From a virus: a DNA stretch of 64,000 nucleotides. Position 1 is the stretch's first letter. Each line of letters opens with the position of its first letter. Shown here in pieces: positions 9,083 through 18,250 of this stretch. The notes under the pieces are model-generated. The model was given only the letters and a program-made list of their open reading frames with translations. It was not told the DNA's origin and ran no database searches. The stretch lies in IMG/VR virus record IMGVR_UViG_3300046163_000066, positions 102,177 through 166,176 of that record, one strand, 5' to 3'. The position numbers and the translations under genes were made by a program.

Positions 9083-9286
9083 TTATTCGGCAGTTGATTT
9101 CCATGCAGCACAAACCCAATCGGCTCGAACTTCAGGATTGCCTGAGAATAATCCACAAAAGTATTCTCCGTTGAGAAACATAACGTGGGCGCAGTTGCTA
9201 CAATTCTTTTCAAGATTGCCTTCTTGGTAGGCTTGTGGCAACGCTTCTGGAATGGGTTCTCCATTCGGATAAGTTGTCATTCTCAT
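9083..9286 (-). CDS. Small four-cysteine protein, 67 residues
   Basis: CSNCAHVMF, then YFCGLF, then ADWVCAAWKS supply four cysteines that could bind zinc or an iron-sulfur cluster. A GGTGAT ribosome site sits 5 nt before the ATG. It follows the 9296-10144 gene by 9 bp. Confidence 0.6.
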   Translation of the reverse strand: MRMTTYPNGEPIPEALPQAYQEGNLEKNCSNCAHVMFLNGEYFCGLFSGNPEVRADWVCAAWKSTAE

Positions 9287-9295
9287 GTTATCACC

Positions 9296-10144
9296 TTAAA
9301 AGCAATTATCTGGGCGTGACTTGGGGTCGAACTGAATTGAGTTGCTGGCTGGTTGATACGACAACGGAGTGTATTCAGCAGGTGCAGAGACTTCTTCAGC
9401 CTCGTTAGTTTGTGTTTCAGTTTCTGAAGTCTTGGCTGTGCCGTCATCGTTAAACTTGTCAGAGTATTTGAAACCTTCAAAGCCAGACTTGATGTAAGAA
9501 ACACCTTTTTGACTCATGTGTTGTTCATACTTCCAGTCCTTTTCAACATCTCCTTCAAGATGGTTAGCGGCTTCTCCACGAGGTCGGCGTGAATCAAGAT
9601 ATTCATGGGAGGGTCCAACACCTTGAGAAAGTGAAAGTGCGCCGTTGGCTGACTTCCATGTGCTACCGTCGTAGTCGTTAGGAAGTTTTGGAGCAGAACT
9701 ATCTGTCCAGAAGTAAGAAAGTCCCCAGTTGAAACTTCGGCAGTAGTTATCTACGCACTTGCCTGAGCCACAGTCTGTGTCAGCAGAACAAGGTGTTTCT
9801 GGTGACTTAGGGTGTTCAGTAGTGTATCTTTCAGGCCAGTAAGTGAATCCAATACAGTTTTCATCCGAATCACATTGAGCAGCAGCCTCTTCCAATGTCT
9901 TGTAAGCGGCTCTGGGTTCGTCGGGTTTCGTGCCTCGATAAAGATTGCTGGACCCCATCGCTGGATAAAGTGAACCTGTTTTCTTAGTGAAGTTATCGAG
10001 AGGTTTGGTTTCAGTTGGTGTAACTGCTGGAGTTACTGTGGTTGTAGTTTCAGTTTCTTCTGAACTATCGCCTTTGAAATGCCAATATGCTAATCCACCT
10101 GCGACTACTGCACCCAAAATGCCGATTACTTGCGCTTGTGCCAT
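9296..10144 (-). CDS. N-terminally anchored surface protein with PAN/apple-like region
   Basis: One membrane helix lies at residues 4-23 (VIGILGAVVAGGLAYWHF), then a Thr-rich stalk. Next is YKTLEEAAAQCDSDENCIGF followed by YWPERY, which is the usual pattern of PAN/apple-type disulfide domains. More cysteines follow (CSADTDCGSGKCVDNYC). Such domains bind proteins or sugars outside the cell, so a surface or virion role is likely. The ATG is 23 bp from the TATA box at 10168-10174. Confidence 0.6.
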   Translation of the reverse strand: MAQAQVIGILGAVVAGGLAYWHFKGDSSEETETTTTVTPAVTPTETKPLDNFTKKTGSLYPAMGSSNLYRGTKPDEPRAAYKTLEEAAAQCDSDENCIGFTYWPERYTTEHPKSPETPCSADTDCGSGKCVDNYCRSFNWGLSYFWTDSSAPKLPNDYDGSTWKSANGALSLSQGVGPSHEYLDSRRPRGEAANHLEGDVEKDWKYEQHMSQKGVSYIKSGFEGFKYSDKFNDDGTAKTSETETQTNEAEEVSAPAEYTPLSYQPASNSIQFDPKSRPDNCF

Positions 10145-10182
10145 ATTTAGTATGGTTCGCTACTGATACTTAAAGTTTAGCA

Positions 10183-10881
10183 TCAATAGTTAGGAGAATG
10201 GTCCTTACGGTAGGGTCCAGAACCATCTCTGAATACATAGAATTGCTTACGCCACATACTGTCTGGAGATTTCATATAATGATATATAACCTGAATGTTG
10301 AATCCTTGATAACTCATACTTTCGCACCAATCTTCGATGTCTCTGGCCTCTGATTCGTTGATTCCATCGTCATTCCATGAACCACCAGAATAAAAGTCAG
10401 GGGACTCTCTGCCACTTCCCAAAAAGTGAAATACAATCGGTTTCATGTATGCTGGGTTTTTACTATCCTTCAGAATCATCAGCAATTTTTTTAGAAGGCG
10501 TAAAGAACGCACCTCGTCGTCAAAGTATCGAATAACTTCGTAGTTTTCTATGAAATAATTGAGATTTTTCATAATTTCTGTTTCCTCATTCTTCCAATGT
10601 GCAACACCCTTGAAGGTAAGTCCACCCCCTGCGGGTTCTGGCAATTTCCAATAATTTCTTGTGGTTTTGTCTGGGACTTGTTCATAAAAATATCCGTTGC
10701 GATAGATGTAGAAATCCTGACTCCACCTTGTAGAAAGGTGTTGGCCTTGCTGTCCATAAGCCAGACCTAACTTGTTGTGAAATACTTTGGAACGAGAGTT
10801 GATGTAAATTAAGGCTCCTTCATTTAGAGAACCGTATATATTTCTGTCTTCATCCTTAATGTGAAGGATTTCGTATTCCAT
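10183..10881 (-). CDS. Unknown protein, 232 residues
   Basis: Aromatic-rich soluble protein with no recognised family. A longer frame to 10920 would begin MNIFKYQN, but those codons are the TATA box (10905-10911). The ATG at 10881 lies the usual 23 bp from it. Confidence 0.55.
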   Translation of the reverse strand: MEYEILHIKDEDRNIYGSLNEGALIYINSRSKVFHNKLGLAYGQQGQHLSTRWSQDFYIYRNGYFYEQVPDKTTRNYWKLPEPAGGGLTFKGVAHWKNEETEIMKNLNYFIENYEVIRYFDDEVRSLRLLKKLLMILKDSKNPAYMKPIVFHFLGSGRESPDFYSGGSWNDDGINESEARDIEDWCESMSYQGFNIQVIYHYMKSPDSMWRKQFYVFRDGSGPYRKDHSPNY

Positions 10882-10904
10882 GCTGATTATACAGTAGTTC
10901 TGAT

Positions 10905-10911
10905 ACTTAAA
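10905..10911 (-). promoter_or_regulatory. TATA box deciding the 10881 start
   Basis: TTTAAGTATCAGAAC on the gene strand, the commonest promoter form in this window. It is read as FKYQN if an upstream ATG is wrongly chosen. Confidence 0.75.
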
Positions 10912-10916
10912 GATGT

Positions 10917-11084
10917 TCATTCTTCAGAGTCTATATCTTTATTGAAACGATACTTCCAAACAGCCAATTCTGTCAGCAATTTGTTACGCCATAACACCCA
11001 GCGAACAAAATAAATGCTAAGTGTGCCTTGTAAGGCCACAACACAAGCCAACAAAACCAACAAAGCCCATTCCCAATCAATCAT
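10917..11084 (-). CDS. Small membrane protein, 55 residues
   Basis: Begins MIDWEWALLVLLACVVAL, a strong membrane helix, then a basic cytoplasmic tail with VRWVLWRNKLL. It overlaps the ArsA/Get3 stop by 8 nt and so is coupled to it. Small and unrecognised. It may be a client or partner of the ATPase. Confidence 0.6.
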   Translation of the reverse strand: MIDWEWALLVLLACVVALQGTLSIYFVRWVLWRNKLLTELAVWKYRFNKDIDSEE

Positions 11085-12270
11085 CCGAATCCGCCTCTGG
11101 TTTCCAAGTCAAAACTACGGTGTCTTTTTGCTTGCGACGTGAAATCTTGACATCGGGCAACTCCGAAAGTTCATAAACAAAATTACCAACTGTTGCATCT
11201 GAACCGCCATAATAAAACTCTCGATTGTTTCGACTCCACTTCGCAGAAGTGATATACGGTGTGCGAATAACGCCTTTACCTTCAGAAATGTTGAAAGATT
11301 CAAAGGTTTCAAAGCGAAGTCCTCGTTCATTCCAAAGAGTCTCTGCAACTTCGGTGAGTCGTGAACCACGAGGTTCAAATGGTAATCGAGTCATGCCAAC
11401 AATTCGGATAGATGTTTCGGATGAAAGTGTCCGAAACTTTCCAAGATATGGCTGTTGGATTTGCCACTCATTGTGGAGCAAGGCAGCCGCAGGATTATTT
11501 ACCGCAGTAGCCCAAACATCCTCTCCAAAGTTAGGAATAATTTGATTGATAACAATGTGATTTACAGGAATCTTCATGCTATCCATAAATCGGACAGTTC
11601 GAGCGCACTCAGCATAACCCGCTTCGGTGGGAATAGAAACCAAATTGATGCTAACGTATTCAGGATTGCGTAGCAAGGCTTTGAGTCGCTCAATTCGCTT
11701 GATGAAATCCTCCATCAGAGCCACAAGTTTGGATGTATCTCCCTTTTTGATAAAGAAACCTTTGAGATTTTCAATCTTGGCTTTCATCCGAAGAATCTTG
11801 AGAAGAAATGTATTGAGATAATCTGGGGCTGAAAGGGCTTTGAGAGTGTGTCCTGTGGGAGCAGTATCAAAAACAATTAAGTCATAATCTGTGCCAGCAC
11901 ACAATCGGTTGATTTCTTCTAAAGCAAAGGCTTCATCCATCCCCGGAAACTTAGAAAGTTCGGATAACATTGAGGAATCGAAACCGGGCAAACTTCCGAA
12001 AGATTTTTCCATAAGGGTTTCAATCTGACCGAAAAAATCGCCGGCAAGGGCTTCGGCATTCAAGTTTTTAGCCCACAAATTAGAGACTCCAGTAACTGGT
12101 GTGGCCTCGAATCCGACTCGGATGCCGAGAGTATCATCGGTGCTGTGGGCTGGGTCGGAAGAAACCAAAAGAGTTCTGAGACCTTGTTGAGCGTGGTGCA
12201 AAGCCGTCGCAGCCGACACAGTAGATTTACCAACACCACCTTTTCCTGTGAATAATAACATCTGTGCCAT
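11077..12270 (-). CDS. ArsA/Get3-family ATPase
   Basis: MAQMLLFTGKGGVGKSTVSA is the deviant P-loop of the ArsA/Get3 family. VSSDPAHSTDDTLG follows as switch I, and VFDTAPTGHTLKALSAP as switch II. At 397 residues it matches single-domain archaeal Get3. These ATPases carry tail-anchored membrane proteins to the membrane; ArsA forms drive arsenite efflux, but no arsenic genes are nearby. The many C-terminally anchored proteins in this window make Get3 the better call. The start is 24 bp from the TATA box at 12295-12301. Confidence 0.85.
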   Translation of the reverse strand: MAQMLLFTGKGGVGKSTVSAATALHHAQQGLRTLLVSSDPAHSTDDTLGIRVGFEATPVTGVSNLWAKNLNAEALAGDFFGQIETLMEKSFGSLPGFDSSMLSELSKFPGMDEAFALEEINRLCAGTDYDLIVFDTAPTGHTLKALSAPDYLNTFLLKILRMKAKIENLKGFFIKKGDTSKLVALMEDFIKRIERLKALLRNPEYVSINLVSIPTEAGYAECARTVRFMDSMKIPVNHIVINQIIPNFGEDVWATAVNNPAAALLHNEWQIQQPYLGKFRTLSSETSIRIVGMTRLPFEPRGSRLTEVAETLWNERGLRFETFESFNISEGKGVIRTPYITSAKWSRNNREFYYGGSDATVGNFVYELSELPDVKISRRKQKDTVVLTWKPEADSDD

Positions 12271-12310
12271 GTAATGACATAGGATGTATCACTTACTTAA
12301 AACATCTCTG

Positions 12311-12766
12311 TTAAGACCAATCGGCTTGAAACTCGGTATCAAAAGCAAAGTTTCCTTCCGAATCTGTGTCAAACTCTTCAGGATAATCTGGAATATCAAT
12401 CATTAACGGGCATTCTCCAATTGAACCTTTGACGGCTACCAAAATACTGCTGGTATCGAAATCCATAGGAGGCAAATAATCAGAAGGATTGACCAAGACC
12501 ATTAACAATCGCTTGTCTTCGGAATGTGACATTTCGGCTGGAACGCTAATGTGGCGACCTGTTTCGGGAACATGACCATCCCAGAGAGGTTGTCCGTCTA
12601 ACAAAATAACGAACTCTAATCCTGACAAATAAACGGCAGCGTTGGGTCCAATAACAAGTGTTTCCAAACAGACGTTTTCCGAAACATTGATGGTGCCGAT
12701 TGAAACTGTTGAAGGGTTAATCGGTAAATCCACAATGCCGTAGTATTCATCTGACTTTTCAGCCAT
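12311..12766 (-). CDS. Unknown beta-rich protein, 151 residues
   Basis: The middle resembles a jelly-roll or sandwich (LSGLEFVILLDGQPLWDGHV) and the tail is strongly acidic (EFDTDSEGNFAFDTEF). No family recognised. The ATG is 23 bp from the TATA box at 12790-12796. Confidence 0.55.
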   Translation of the reverse strand: MAEKSDEYYGIVDLPINPSTVSIGTINVSENVCLETLVIGPNAAVYLSGLEFVILLDGQPLWDGHVPETGRHISVPAEMSHSEDKRLLMVLVNPSDYLPPMDFDTSSILVAVKGSIGECPLMIDIPDYPEEFDTDSEGNFAFDTEFQADWS

Positions 12767-12806
12767 ACCCTACATAAGTGTTTTCTGATACTTAAAGACT
12801 GAGGTA

Positions 12807-15635
12807 TCATGCGTCAGAATCACGCTTTTTATCGGATTTTGATTTCTGGATACTGGAATGTTTCTTTGATTTGTTTCCTGAAATCGGGGCTGATTCGGAT
12901 GGGGCTGGAACAAAGGTTTCGGATGCCTTATCCAAAGCCTCCAAAGAATCGAACCCTGTGGTTTCTTGGAAATCCCCAGCCAGAGTATCTTCTAAACCTT
13001 CACGCCATGCGGCTTGTTGGCGACGACGTGTGCGAAGGCGACCTTGACGCTCCTTTAGTTTAAGAGTTTCACGATATTCTTCTTGCTGTGAGCGAACCCA
13101 ATCCTCAATTTCTTCAGGTGTGATTCCCAATTTGCCTGATTTGAGAATCTTGGCTTTATACCATTCGACGTTTTCAACTGTAACTCGGAGTCCCATACTT
13201 TGTAATTCTTTAGCAATCATAGAATCTACACCATCAAACAACAGATAATCAACCCAAACACGGGCTTCACGACCTGTGGTTCCCTGAATGATATACGGTT
13301 GGAATCCTGTGACTGAAATTGTATTGTTGCCGAGTGTGGTTTCCACAGTTAGTGATTTAATGGCCGCTTGACCCTTACTTGTGGTATCAACTTCCCCACC
13401 AAACAACACCAAACCATCCAAAAATGGAGTCATATTGCGAGAAATGTATAAACTGCTTTTAGCATCGGAATCAATTCCTACAAACTGGTCGGTTTGGTCG
13501 AGATATGCAACTTGCGTAGGAGGTTGTCGGTCGAAAGCAGAATTACAAGAAACAAGACTACCTCCTGTGGTATCTGCAAACGTAAAAATCCATTGGTCTC
13601 TGTCAGCATCCCATCGGGCAGAAACTGGTCGGCGGGTGGTTGAACTGCCACCATCAATAGCGTTATTGAGAGATTGTCCAACTGAAATTAGGTCAATAGG
13701 CTGGGGTGGGTTCGGAGGAAAACCCAGAACAAACTTAGGTGGATTCTGATTGGTAATGCCCATAGTGAGTGTTCCAAAATCATACATGAAAATCACGGGT
13801 CCGACACCTGTGGAATATCCCAAAAATCCATAAGCGATGTTAGCAGGAAAACCAACTGGTAATTCATTTTTGTTAGAAGTTCCATATTGATAATAATTCG
13901 GAGACTGACTCGGAACTAAGAAATTGAGTGGGTCTGGTTGAAGCCCTCCAAGTGTGGGGTCTCTTTCAAGTAAGACCTCCAATTCACGGTCTGCATAAGA
14001 TTGATAATCCAGCATATCGGCTGTGGCTCGTTCTGGGTCTGCCAACTGAACCTCATACACATCTAACTGTTTAGCGACGGCTTCATCTTGGCGACTGTAA
14101 GTTGCTTGTTGAACTGCTTTACCCAACCATTTTTCTGGAAGTGTGAATCCGGTGGCTGTTTCAAAACCACCACCCTTGACAGCGAAAGGAAATATCGCTT
14201 CAGATTTTGTTGGCCGAAAGTTTGGAGCCCCTAAATCAAAAGCACCTAAACAATACTGCCAGTTAGCAACATAGATTTCAGTAGAGGTTGTGGCTCCATG
14301 TGTGACGTTATCAATACCAATAGTAACAGAGGTAATGAATGGGTCTGGACTTTCTGAGAAAGTTGGCATAATAACCGTGCCATAAGCACCGTTAAGATTG
14401 TAAGCAGGTAATGAACCATCGAGACCCCAATTTTTGTTGCCTAATGCGGTGTAAAGTTGATTTAGTCCTGTGCCAGCAGGTGGTGGTTCAGTATCTGGTT
14501 GCCAAAATCCAACGAAAGGCGTTGTGAAACTTACTCCACCTGCCCCATCATCAGCGATGGCCTCTCCAGTTAGATTCATACACATAGTTGTAGCAGTTCC
14601 ATCGCCAGTCAAATCTGCAAGAGTCATAGGGAAGGGTCCACCGTTGGTAACAACAAGGTCATGGATTCGACTGATGTAATACCCGTTGTCAATTGTAGTA
14701 AGTTCTGGAAAGTTGTATGTGAGATACGGAGAAGCGGTGGTGTTGATACCACAAGCCTCATCTTCAATGGCTTTAGCATTTGGTTTGAGAGGCGAAACTC
14801 CGGGCAAATATCTGCCGATGTGGTTGGCTTGGTCTCCTTTCCAAGAAGCGGTAAAACTGAGACCAGCCTCAAAAAATATACCTGTATATGGAGTTTGGGC
14901 TTGCTTACCACCGGGAACCGCAGCAATAGTTGAAATCACAAAAGAGGTCTCAAGGATGAAGGTCAATTTACTTATCCAACCAGAGTAATTTTGTGATGTC
15001 GTCATCCCTTCAGAAGCAGCAATTCTTTGATGACCTGCTGCATAAACAACCAATTCTGGTTTTCCACCAGTAACAGGACCAAACTTAGCCACATCTACTG
15101 CATAAACTCCGGGTGTGCTATCCGAACCAAGACCTGTCAAATCAGGCTCTACTTCGTAGGGCATCCGACAAAGATAGGTGAAAAAGGCATTTTCAATGGA
15201 ACTAAACGGTTGGTCAAGAAATTGTCCTTCAATAATCCCCGGTGTAACCCAAAACTTTCGGCGGTCATTAGCGTAACCTTCAGGTTCGGGGATGGGAACA
15301 TCAGGGGGTGCTACCATACCAATGTTGTGCGCTCGAACAAAAGTTATGAAACCATCCCAAGCCCATGCTCCAGTCCCGCCATTAAGTTCTCCAAAAAAGG
15401 CACGATAACTTCCTGTAATAATGTAGAAATCATTGGCATAAGTGGTGCTTCTGATAATAACATCAAACTCTGAATAATCTGTATCAGCAAAACTGGGAAT
15501 CCGAATGTCGCCGTTGCTTCGATTGTCACCACCAGCATTAAAAAGATTGGTATCTCCAAGTGTCAGAACTTGGTCCCATGCAAAAAAATGCGGATTAGGA
15601 AACTTTTTGGTGTCTAAATCGTAAGCCAATCCCAA
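12807..15635 (-). CDS. Giant unknown, possibly structural protein (942 residues)
   Basis: Long beta-rich chain with Gly, Thr, Pro and aromatic residues, no signal peptide and no membrane helix. It ends in a charged helical region (RLRTRRRQQAAWREGLED) and a disordered basic tail. KASETFVPAP near the end resembles the recurrent AETF box. Size and composition fit a capsid, spike or fibre protein, but I recognise no fold. I chose TTG 15635, which sits just past the upstream stop with an AGGAG site. An in-frame TTG at 15707 would overlap the previous gene by 68 nt. Confidence 0.55.
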   Translation of the reverse strand: MGLAYDLDTKKFPNPHFFAWDQVLTLGDTNLFNAGGDNRSNGDIRIPSFADTDYSEFDVIIRSTTYANDFYIITGSYRAFFGELNGGTGAWAWDGFITFVRAHNIGMVAPPDVPIPEPEGYANDRRKFWVTPGIIEGQFLDQPFSSIENAFFTYLCRMPYEVEPDLTGLGSDSTPGVYAVDVAKFGPVTGGKPELVVYAAGHQRIAASEGMTTSQNYSGWISKLTFILETSFVISTIAAVPGGKQAQTPYTGIFFEAGLSFTASWKGDQANHIGRYLPGVSPLKPNAKAIEDEACGINTTASPYLTYNFPELTTIDNGYYISRIHDLVVTNGGPFPMTLADLTGDGTATTMCMNLTGEAIADDGAGGVSFTTPFVGFWQPDTEPPPAGTGLNQLYTALGNKNWGLDGSLPAYNLNGAYGTVIMPTFSESPDPFITSVTIGIDNVTHGATTSTEIYVANWQYCLGAFDLGAPNFRPTKSEAIFPFAVKGGGFETATGFTLPEKWLGKAVQQATYSRQDEAVAKQLDVYEVQLADPERATADMLDYQSYADRELEVLLERDPTLGGLQPDPLNFLVPSQSPNYYQYGTSNKNELPVGFPANIAYGFLGYSTGVGPVIFMYDFGTLTMGITNQNPPKFVLGFPPNPPQPIDLISVGQSLNNAIDGGSSTTRRPVSARWDADRDQWIFTFADTTGGSLVSCNSAFDRQPPTQVAYLDQTDQFVGIDSDAKSSLYISRNMTPFLDGLVLFGGEVDTTSKGQAAIKSLTVETTLGNNTISVTGFQPYIIQGTTGREARVWVDYLLFDGVDSMIAKELQSMGLRVTVENVEWYKAKILKSGKLGITPEEIEDWVRSQQEEYRETLKLKERQGRLRTRRRQQAAWREGLEDTLAGDFQETTGFDSLEALDKASETFVPAPSESAPISGNKSKKHSSIQKSKSDKKRDSDA

Positions 15636-15639
15636 AGTT

Positions 15640-16131
15640 TCACACTCCTGTTGTTTCCCACTCAAAAAAGTCTTGAGGGTCTGTGGGGAAATCCTCAATG
15701 GGTTCAACTAAAGCGTTAGAAATAAAATAAGTGACGTTCCAGTTCGTTCCGGGTGGAATCTCAATTGGAATCCAATTTTGAAGAACTGGAGAAGCAGAAG
15801 ATGAAATCGGATATGGGGCTGCTGTGCCTGACATCCCTTGTGCATCTCGACCATCAAGAGTTTGATAGTAAGCCGTGGATTCTACCACGATGTTCACGAA
15901 ACCACCGGGTTTCCAGTTGTTAGCCAAACCGTAAATGCCGGGAGTGCTACCAATGTATTGAAGAACCAAAAACTCATCGCCCTTTGTTGTTAAACGATTG
16001 GTAATGGTGGCAGTTCCAATTTTAGAATAGAACACAGATTGAGGGCGATTTTCCAAAAGTTCTATGTCTTTCGGTGGTAGATTGCCGAGGTCGGCTACAA
16101 CCCATTGAAAACCTTGACGACGAACTGACAT
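15640..16131 (-). CDS. Unknown beta-rich protein, 163 residues
   Basis: Looks like a small beta-sandwich (FLVLQYIGSTPGIYGLANN), with no membrane segment. A GGAGGA site precedes the ATG at 16131, which is preferred to a start at 16158 that would overlap the upstream gene. Middle gene of a three-gene operon with the 942-residue protein. Confidence 0.55.
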   Translation of the reverse strand: MSVRRQGFQWVVADLGNLPPKDIELLENRPQSVFYSKIGTATITNRLTTKGDEFLVLQYIGSTPGIYGLANNWKPGGFVNIVVESTAYYQTLDGRDAQGMSGTAAPYPISSSASPVLQNWIPIEIPPGTNWNVTYFISNALVEPIEDFPTDPQDFFEWETTGV

Positions 16132-16135
16132 TGAA

Positions 16136-16495
16136 TCAATCCTCCAAACCGTAAGCACGGCGTAATTGTTTTCTAATCTTTTCTAATTCCTCTTCGGCAT
16201 TGTTAAGCAAACGAGATTGGTTGCCTTGAATGTTGCGTCGAATCGGGTCGGCTTCAGGAATAAGTGTGGGAGCAGAACCTTCGGGGCGGATTTGTGAAAC
16301 CCAATCTGGAGTTCCAGATGGATGAGCAATTTCGGAAGGTGTAACTTTCGGCTCTGGAGTTCGTTGTCGTTGAGTGGGGTCTGCACGTTTTCGTGTGTCT
16401 TGAAGACCTGTGCGTTCACCTTGCGCTTGGCGACGAAGTTTATCTCTGGCTTGTTGAGCCGCAACAGCCTTTTTCAAACTGTCGTCAGAGTCCAT
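16136..16495 (-). CDS. Unknown charged helical protein, 119 residues
   Basis: Mostly Arg/Gln/Lys-rich and probably disordered (RDKLRRQAQGERTGLQDTRK), with a C-terminal coiled coil. First gene of the operon. The ATG is 24 bp from the TATA box at 16520-16526. Confidence 0.5.
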   Translation of the reverse strand: MDSDDSLKKAVAAQQARDKLRRQAQGERTGLQDTRKRADPTQRQRTPEPKVTPSEIAHPSGTPDWVSQIRPEGSAPTLIPEADPIRRNIQGNQSRLLNNAEEELEKIRKQLRRAYGLED

Positions 16496-16497
16496 GT

Positions 16498-16526
16498 AGA
16501 AACCTATACGGTTTCTGCTACTTAAA
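16498..16526 (-). promoter_or_regulatory. TATA box plus perfect 7-bp palindrome
   Basis: The palindrome AGAAACC-5-GGTTTCT (16498-16516) fills the space between the TATA box and the ATG at 16495. Probably an operator. Confidence 0.7.
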
Positions 16527-16539
16527 CCTTCGTAGAATC

Positions 16540-17988
16540 TTAACGACGGTCGCCTTGACGGGTTGCTTTTGCATCGCCTTCATTACGGAATCCGGGCTTG
16601 GCATAGTTCTTAGCCTTTTGTCGGCGGTCGTTAGCGATAGCACCTTTCTTGCCATCAACATTTACTTGGTAATTGGTGAATTGTCCTTTCTTGTTGCGTC
16701 GAACATATCGGCGTGTGCCGTCTTGAAGGGTCATGCGAGTGCGAGCCTCTGCTGATTTTGCGACATCAGTATTGACTCCACGTCCTTGCCTCTTGTTGTC
16801 TCCTTGTCTAACAGGAATTGCATCTCCTTCGTTGCGGTATCCGGGCTTGGCATAATTCTTAGCCTTCATGCGTCGGTCAATAGCAGCGGCTCCCTTCTTA
16901 CCATCAACATTGACTTGATAAGTAGTGAATTGTCCCTTGTTGTTGCGACGAACATACTTACGAGTGCCACCAGCAGTTGTCATACGGGTGCGAGGTTGTG
17001 CCTCGAACTCAGCAGAGCCAATCCATTGTGGAACTCCGTGTCCTGAATCAACAACTGTGGATTCTTCTCCAAAGGAGTTAGGAACTACTGGAAGACCCAT
17101 TTCAGTTTCAGCCATCATTGTGCCAACGTCAGAGTAAGGGTGGTGATGATTCATAGAACCTGTCATACCTTTGGACTCATCTCGACGAGACTTGAGGCTT
17201 TGCTTGTGGTGTCCACGGTGTCGCATACCGATTGATTCGTCATCACGGTCATTGTAGCCTTGTTCTGCGCTACCATACCATTGTGGAACTCCGTTGCTGG
17301 AGGACAAAGCAGAGTTGTCTCCGTATGAGTTAGGGATAACTGGTTCCATTTGAGTTTCGATTGTTTCTGAACCGAAAACACTATCAATAGCGTTTTCAAT
17401 GCTACGGGAAGCACGGTCAATCATACCGACTGGATTTGCGTCTCCTTGGTCCCTGTGTCCAGACTTAGCATAGTTTCGGGCATTCATGCGTCGGTCAATA
17501 GAAGCCGAGCCTTTCTTACCTGCGATATTTACTTGGTAAGGTGTGAATTGTCCTTTCTTGTTACGACGAATGTATTTGCGAGTGCCGTCAGCAGTTGTCA
17601 TAACGGTGCGGGGTCCTGTTCCTCCGTAGCCGGAGGCTTCAAAAGTTTCTGCGGAACCATACCATTGTGGAACTCCGTCTCCAGATTCCAAAGCAGATTC
17701 TTCTCCGTATGAGTTAGCGATTACAGGAACTCCCATGTATTCTACTTCAGCACCCATAACGCCAGCGATTTCATCTTTCATTTCTTGTGTGGCTTCACCG
17801 ATGGCTTCTCCACGTAGTTTTCCAAAGAGGAATAGTCCACCGCCGATAGCAGTTAATCCGAGAGTCAAATAACCAGCAGGACCGTAACAGCCCAAACCAG
17901 ATAGTTCTTTCATTGAACGGTAGCCAAGCACGCCACCGCCGATAATCATTCCAGCACCTGCAATTGTTTTAGCATCCATTTGTTGCAC
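16540..17988 (-). CDS. Modular basic membrane protein with repeated GSAE boxes
   Basis: 482 residues. Two hydrophobic helices come first (IAGAGMIIGGGVLGY; LTLGLTAIGGGLFLFG). After them two modules each occur three times. Module A is PxxxNSxGExS...GVPQWYGSAE (the second and third copies are variants). Module B is a basic block, RTRMTxxxGTRKYxRRN then KGQFTxYQVNxxGKKG and DRRxxAxNYAKxG. The GSAE boxes separate the modules as if for cleavage. Module B looks DNA-binding. I infer an internal, processed DNA-condensing protein, but this is not established. The GTG at 17988 is 25 bp from TATA; an ATG at 17979 with an AGGTG site is the alternative. Confidence 0.65.
   Translation of the reverse strand: MQQMDAKTIAGAGMIIGGGVLGYRSMKELSGLGCYGPAGYLTLGLTAIGGGLFLFGKLRGEAIGEATQEMKDEIAGVMGAEVEYMGVPVIANSYGEESALESGDGVPQWYGSAETFEASGYGGTGPRTVMTTADGTRKYIRRNKKGQFTPYQVNIAGKKGSASIDRRMNARNYAKSGHRDQGDANPVGMIDRASRSIENAIDSVFGSETIETQMEPVIPNSYGDNSALSSSNGVPQWYGSAEQGYNDRDDESIGMRHRGHHKQSLKSRRDESKGMTGSMNHHHPYSDVGTMMAETEMGLPVVPNSFGEESTVVDSGHGVPQWIGSAEFEAQPRTRMTTAGGTRKYVRRNNKGQFTTYQVNVDGKKGAAAIDRRMKAKNYAKPGYRNEGDAIPVRQGDNKRQGRGVNTDVAKSAEARTRMTLQDGTRRYVRRNKKGQFTNYQVNVDGKKGAIANDRRQKAKNYAKPGFRNEGDAKATRQGDRR
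16553..17720 (-). repeat. Threefold module repeat inside the basic protein
   Basis: Three diverged copies of the basic KGQFT...DRR module lie roughly at 17430-17620, 16810-17000 and 16560-16745. Three copies of the PNS-GVPQW-GSAE module lie near 17655-17735, 17265-17345 and 17010-17095. Confidence 0.65.
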
Positions 17989-18013
17989 CTAACTTGGCAT
18001 GAGTTGTTCTGAT

Positions 18014-18020
18014 ACTTAAA
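18014..18020 (-). promoter_or_regulatory. TATA box of the modular basic protein
   Basis: TTTAAGTATCAGAAC form, 25 bp from the GTG at 17988. Confidence 0.65.
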
Positions 18021-18033
18021 GACTTCGGTAAAA

Positions 18034-18150
18034 TCAATTGTGGGGTGATTTCCGTCGAAACCACATTCCACACGCATGACAAACTAAAGTCTTAGAATCT
18101 ACATCACATTGTCTTCGGCAGGGTCCTCCTACACGAATCCATTCAGACAT
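18034..18150 (-). CDS. Tiny zinc-binding protein, 38 residues
   Basis: GPCRRQCDVD then LVCHACGMWFRR gives C-x3-C and C-x2-C, enough for one zinc knuckle. An AAGGAG site sits 9 nt before the ATG at 18150. A longer in-frame start lacks a ribosome site. Confidence 0.55.
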   Translation of the reverse strand: MSEWIRVGGPCRRQCDVDSKTLVCHACGMWFRRKSPHN

Positions 18151-18250
18151 GAGAATTAACTCCTTGACACAACCTTTCGTATTGTTCATCAGAACAGATT
18201 CCTCGATAATGCTGGAACTTAAGAGCAACAAGGAACAAGTATCTACTCAA
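18143..18250 (-). CDS. Possible tiny overlapping gene, 35 residues
   Basis: TTG start overlapping the previous stop by 8 nt and an end overlapping the next ATG. The peptide begins hydrophobic (SRYLFLVALKF) and ends CSDEQYERLCQGVNSHV. The chained overlaps resemble other genes here, but the size and TTG start keep confidence low. Confidence 0.35.
   Translation of the reverse strand: MSRYLFLVALKFQHYRGICSDEQYERLCQGVNSHV

Noticed and set aside
10881-10920. Conserved N-terminal FKYQN peptide in several proteins (10920, 39604, 45648)
   Set aside because: It is the promoter TTTAAGTATCAGAAC translated from an upstream ATG. The real starts lie 23 bp past the box.
11077-12270. Arsenic-resistance ArsA
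   Set aside because: No arsB, arsR or arsC-like neighbour, single-domain length, and many tail-anchored proteins nearby favour Get3.
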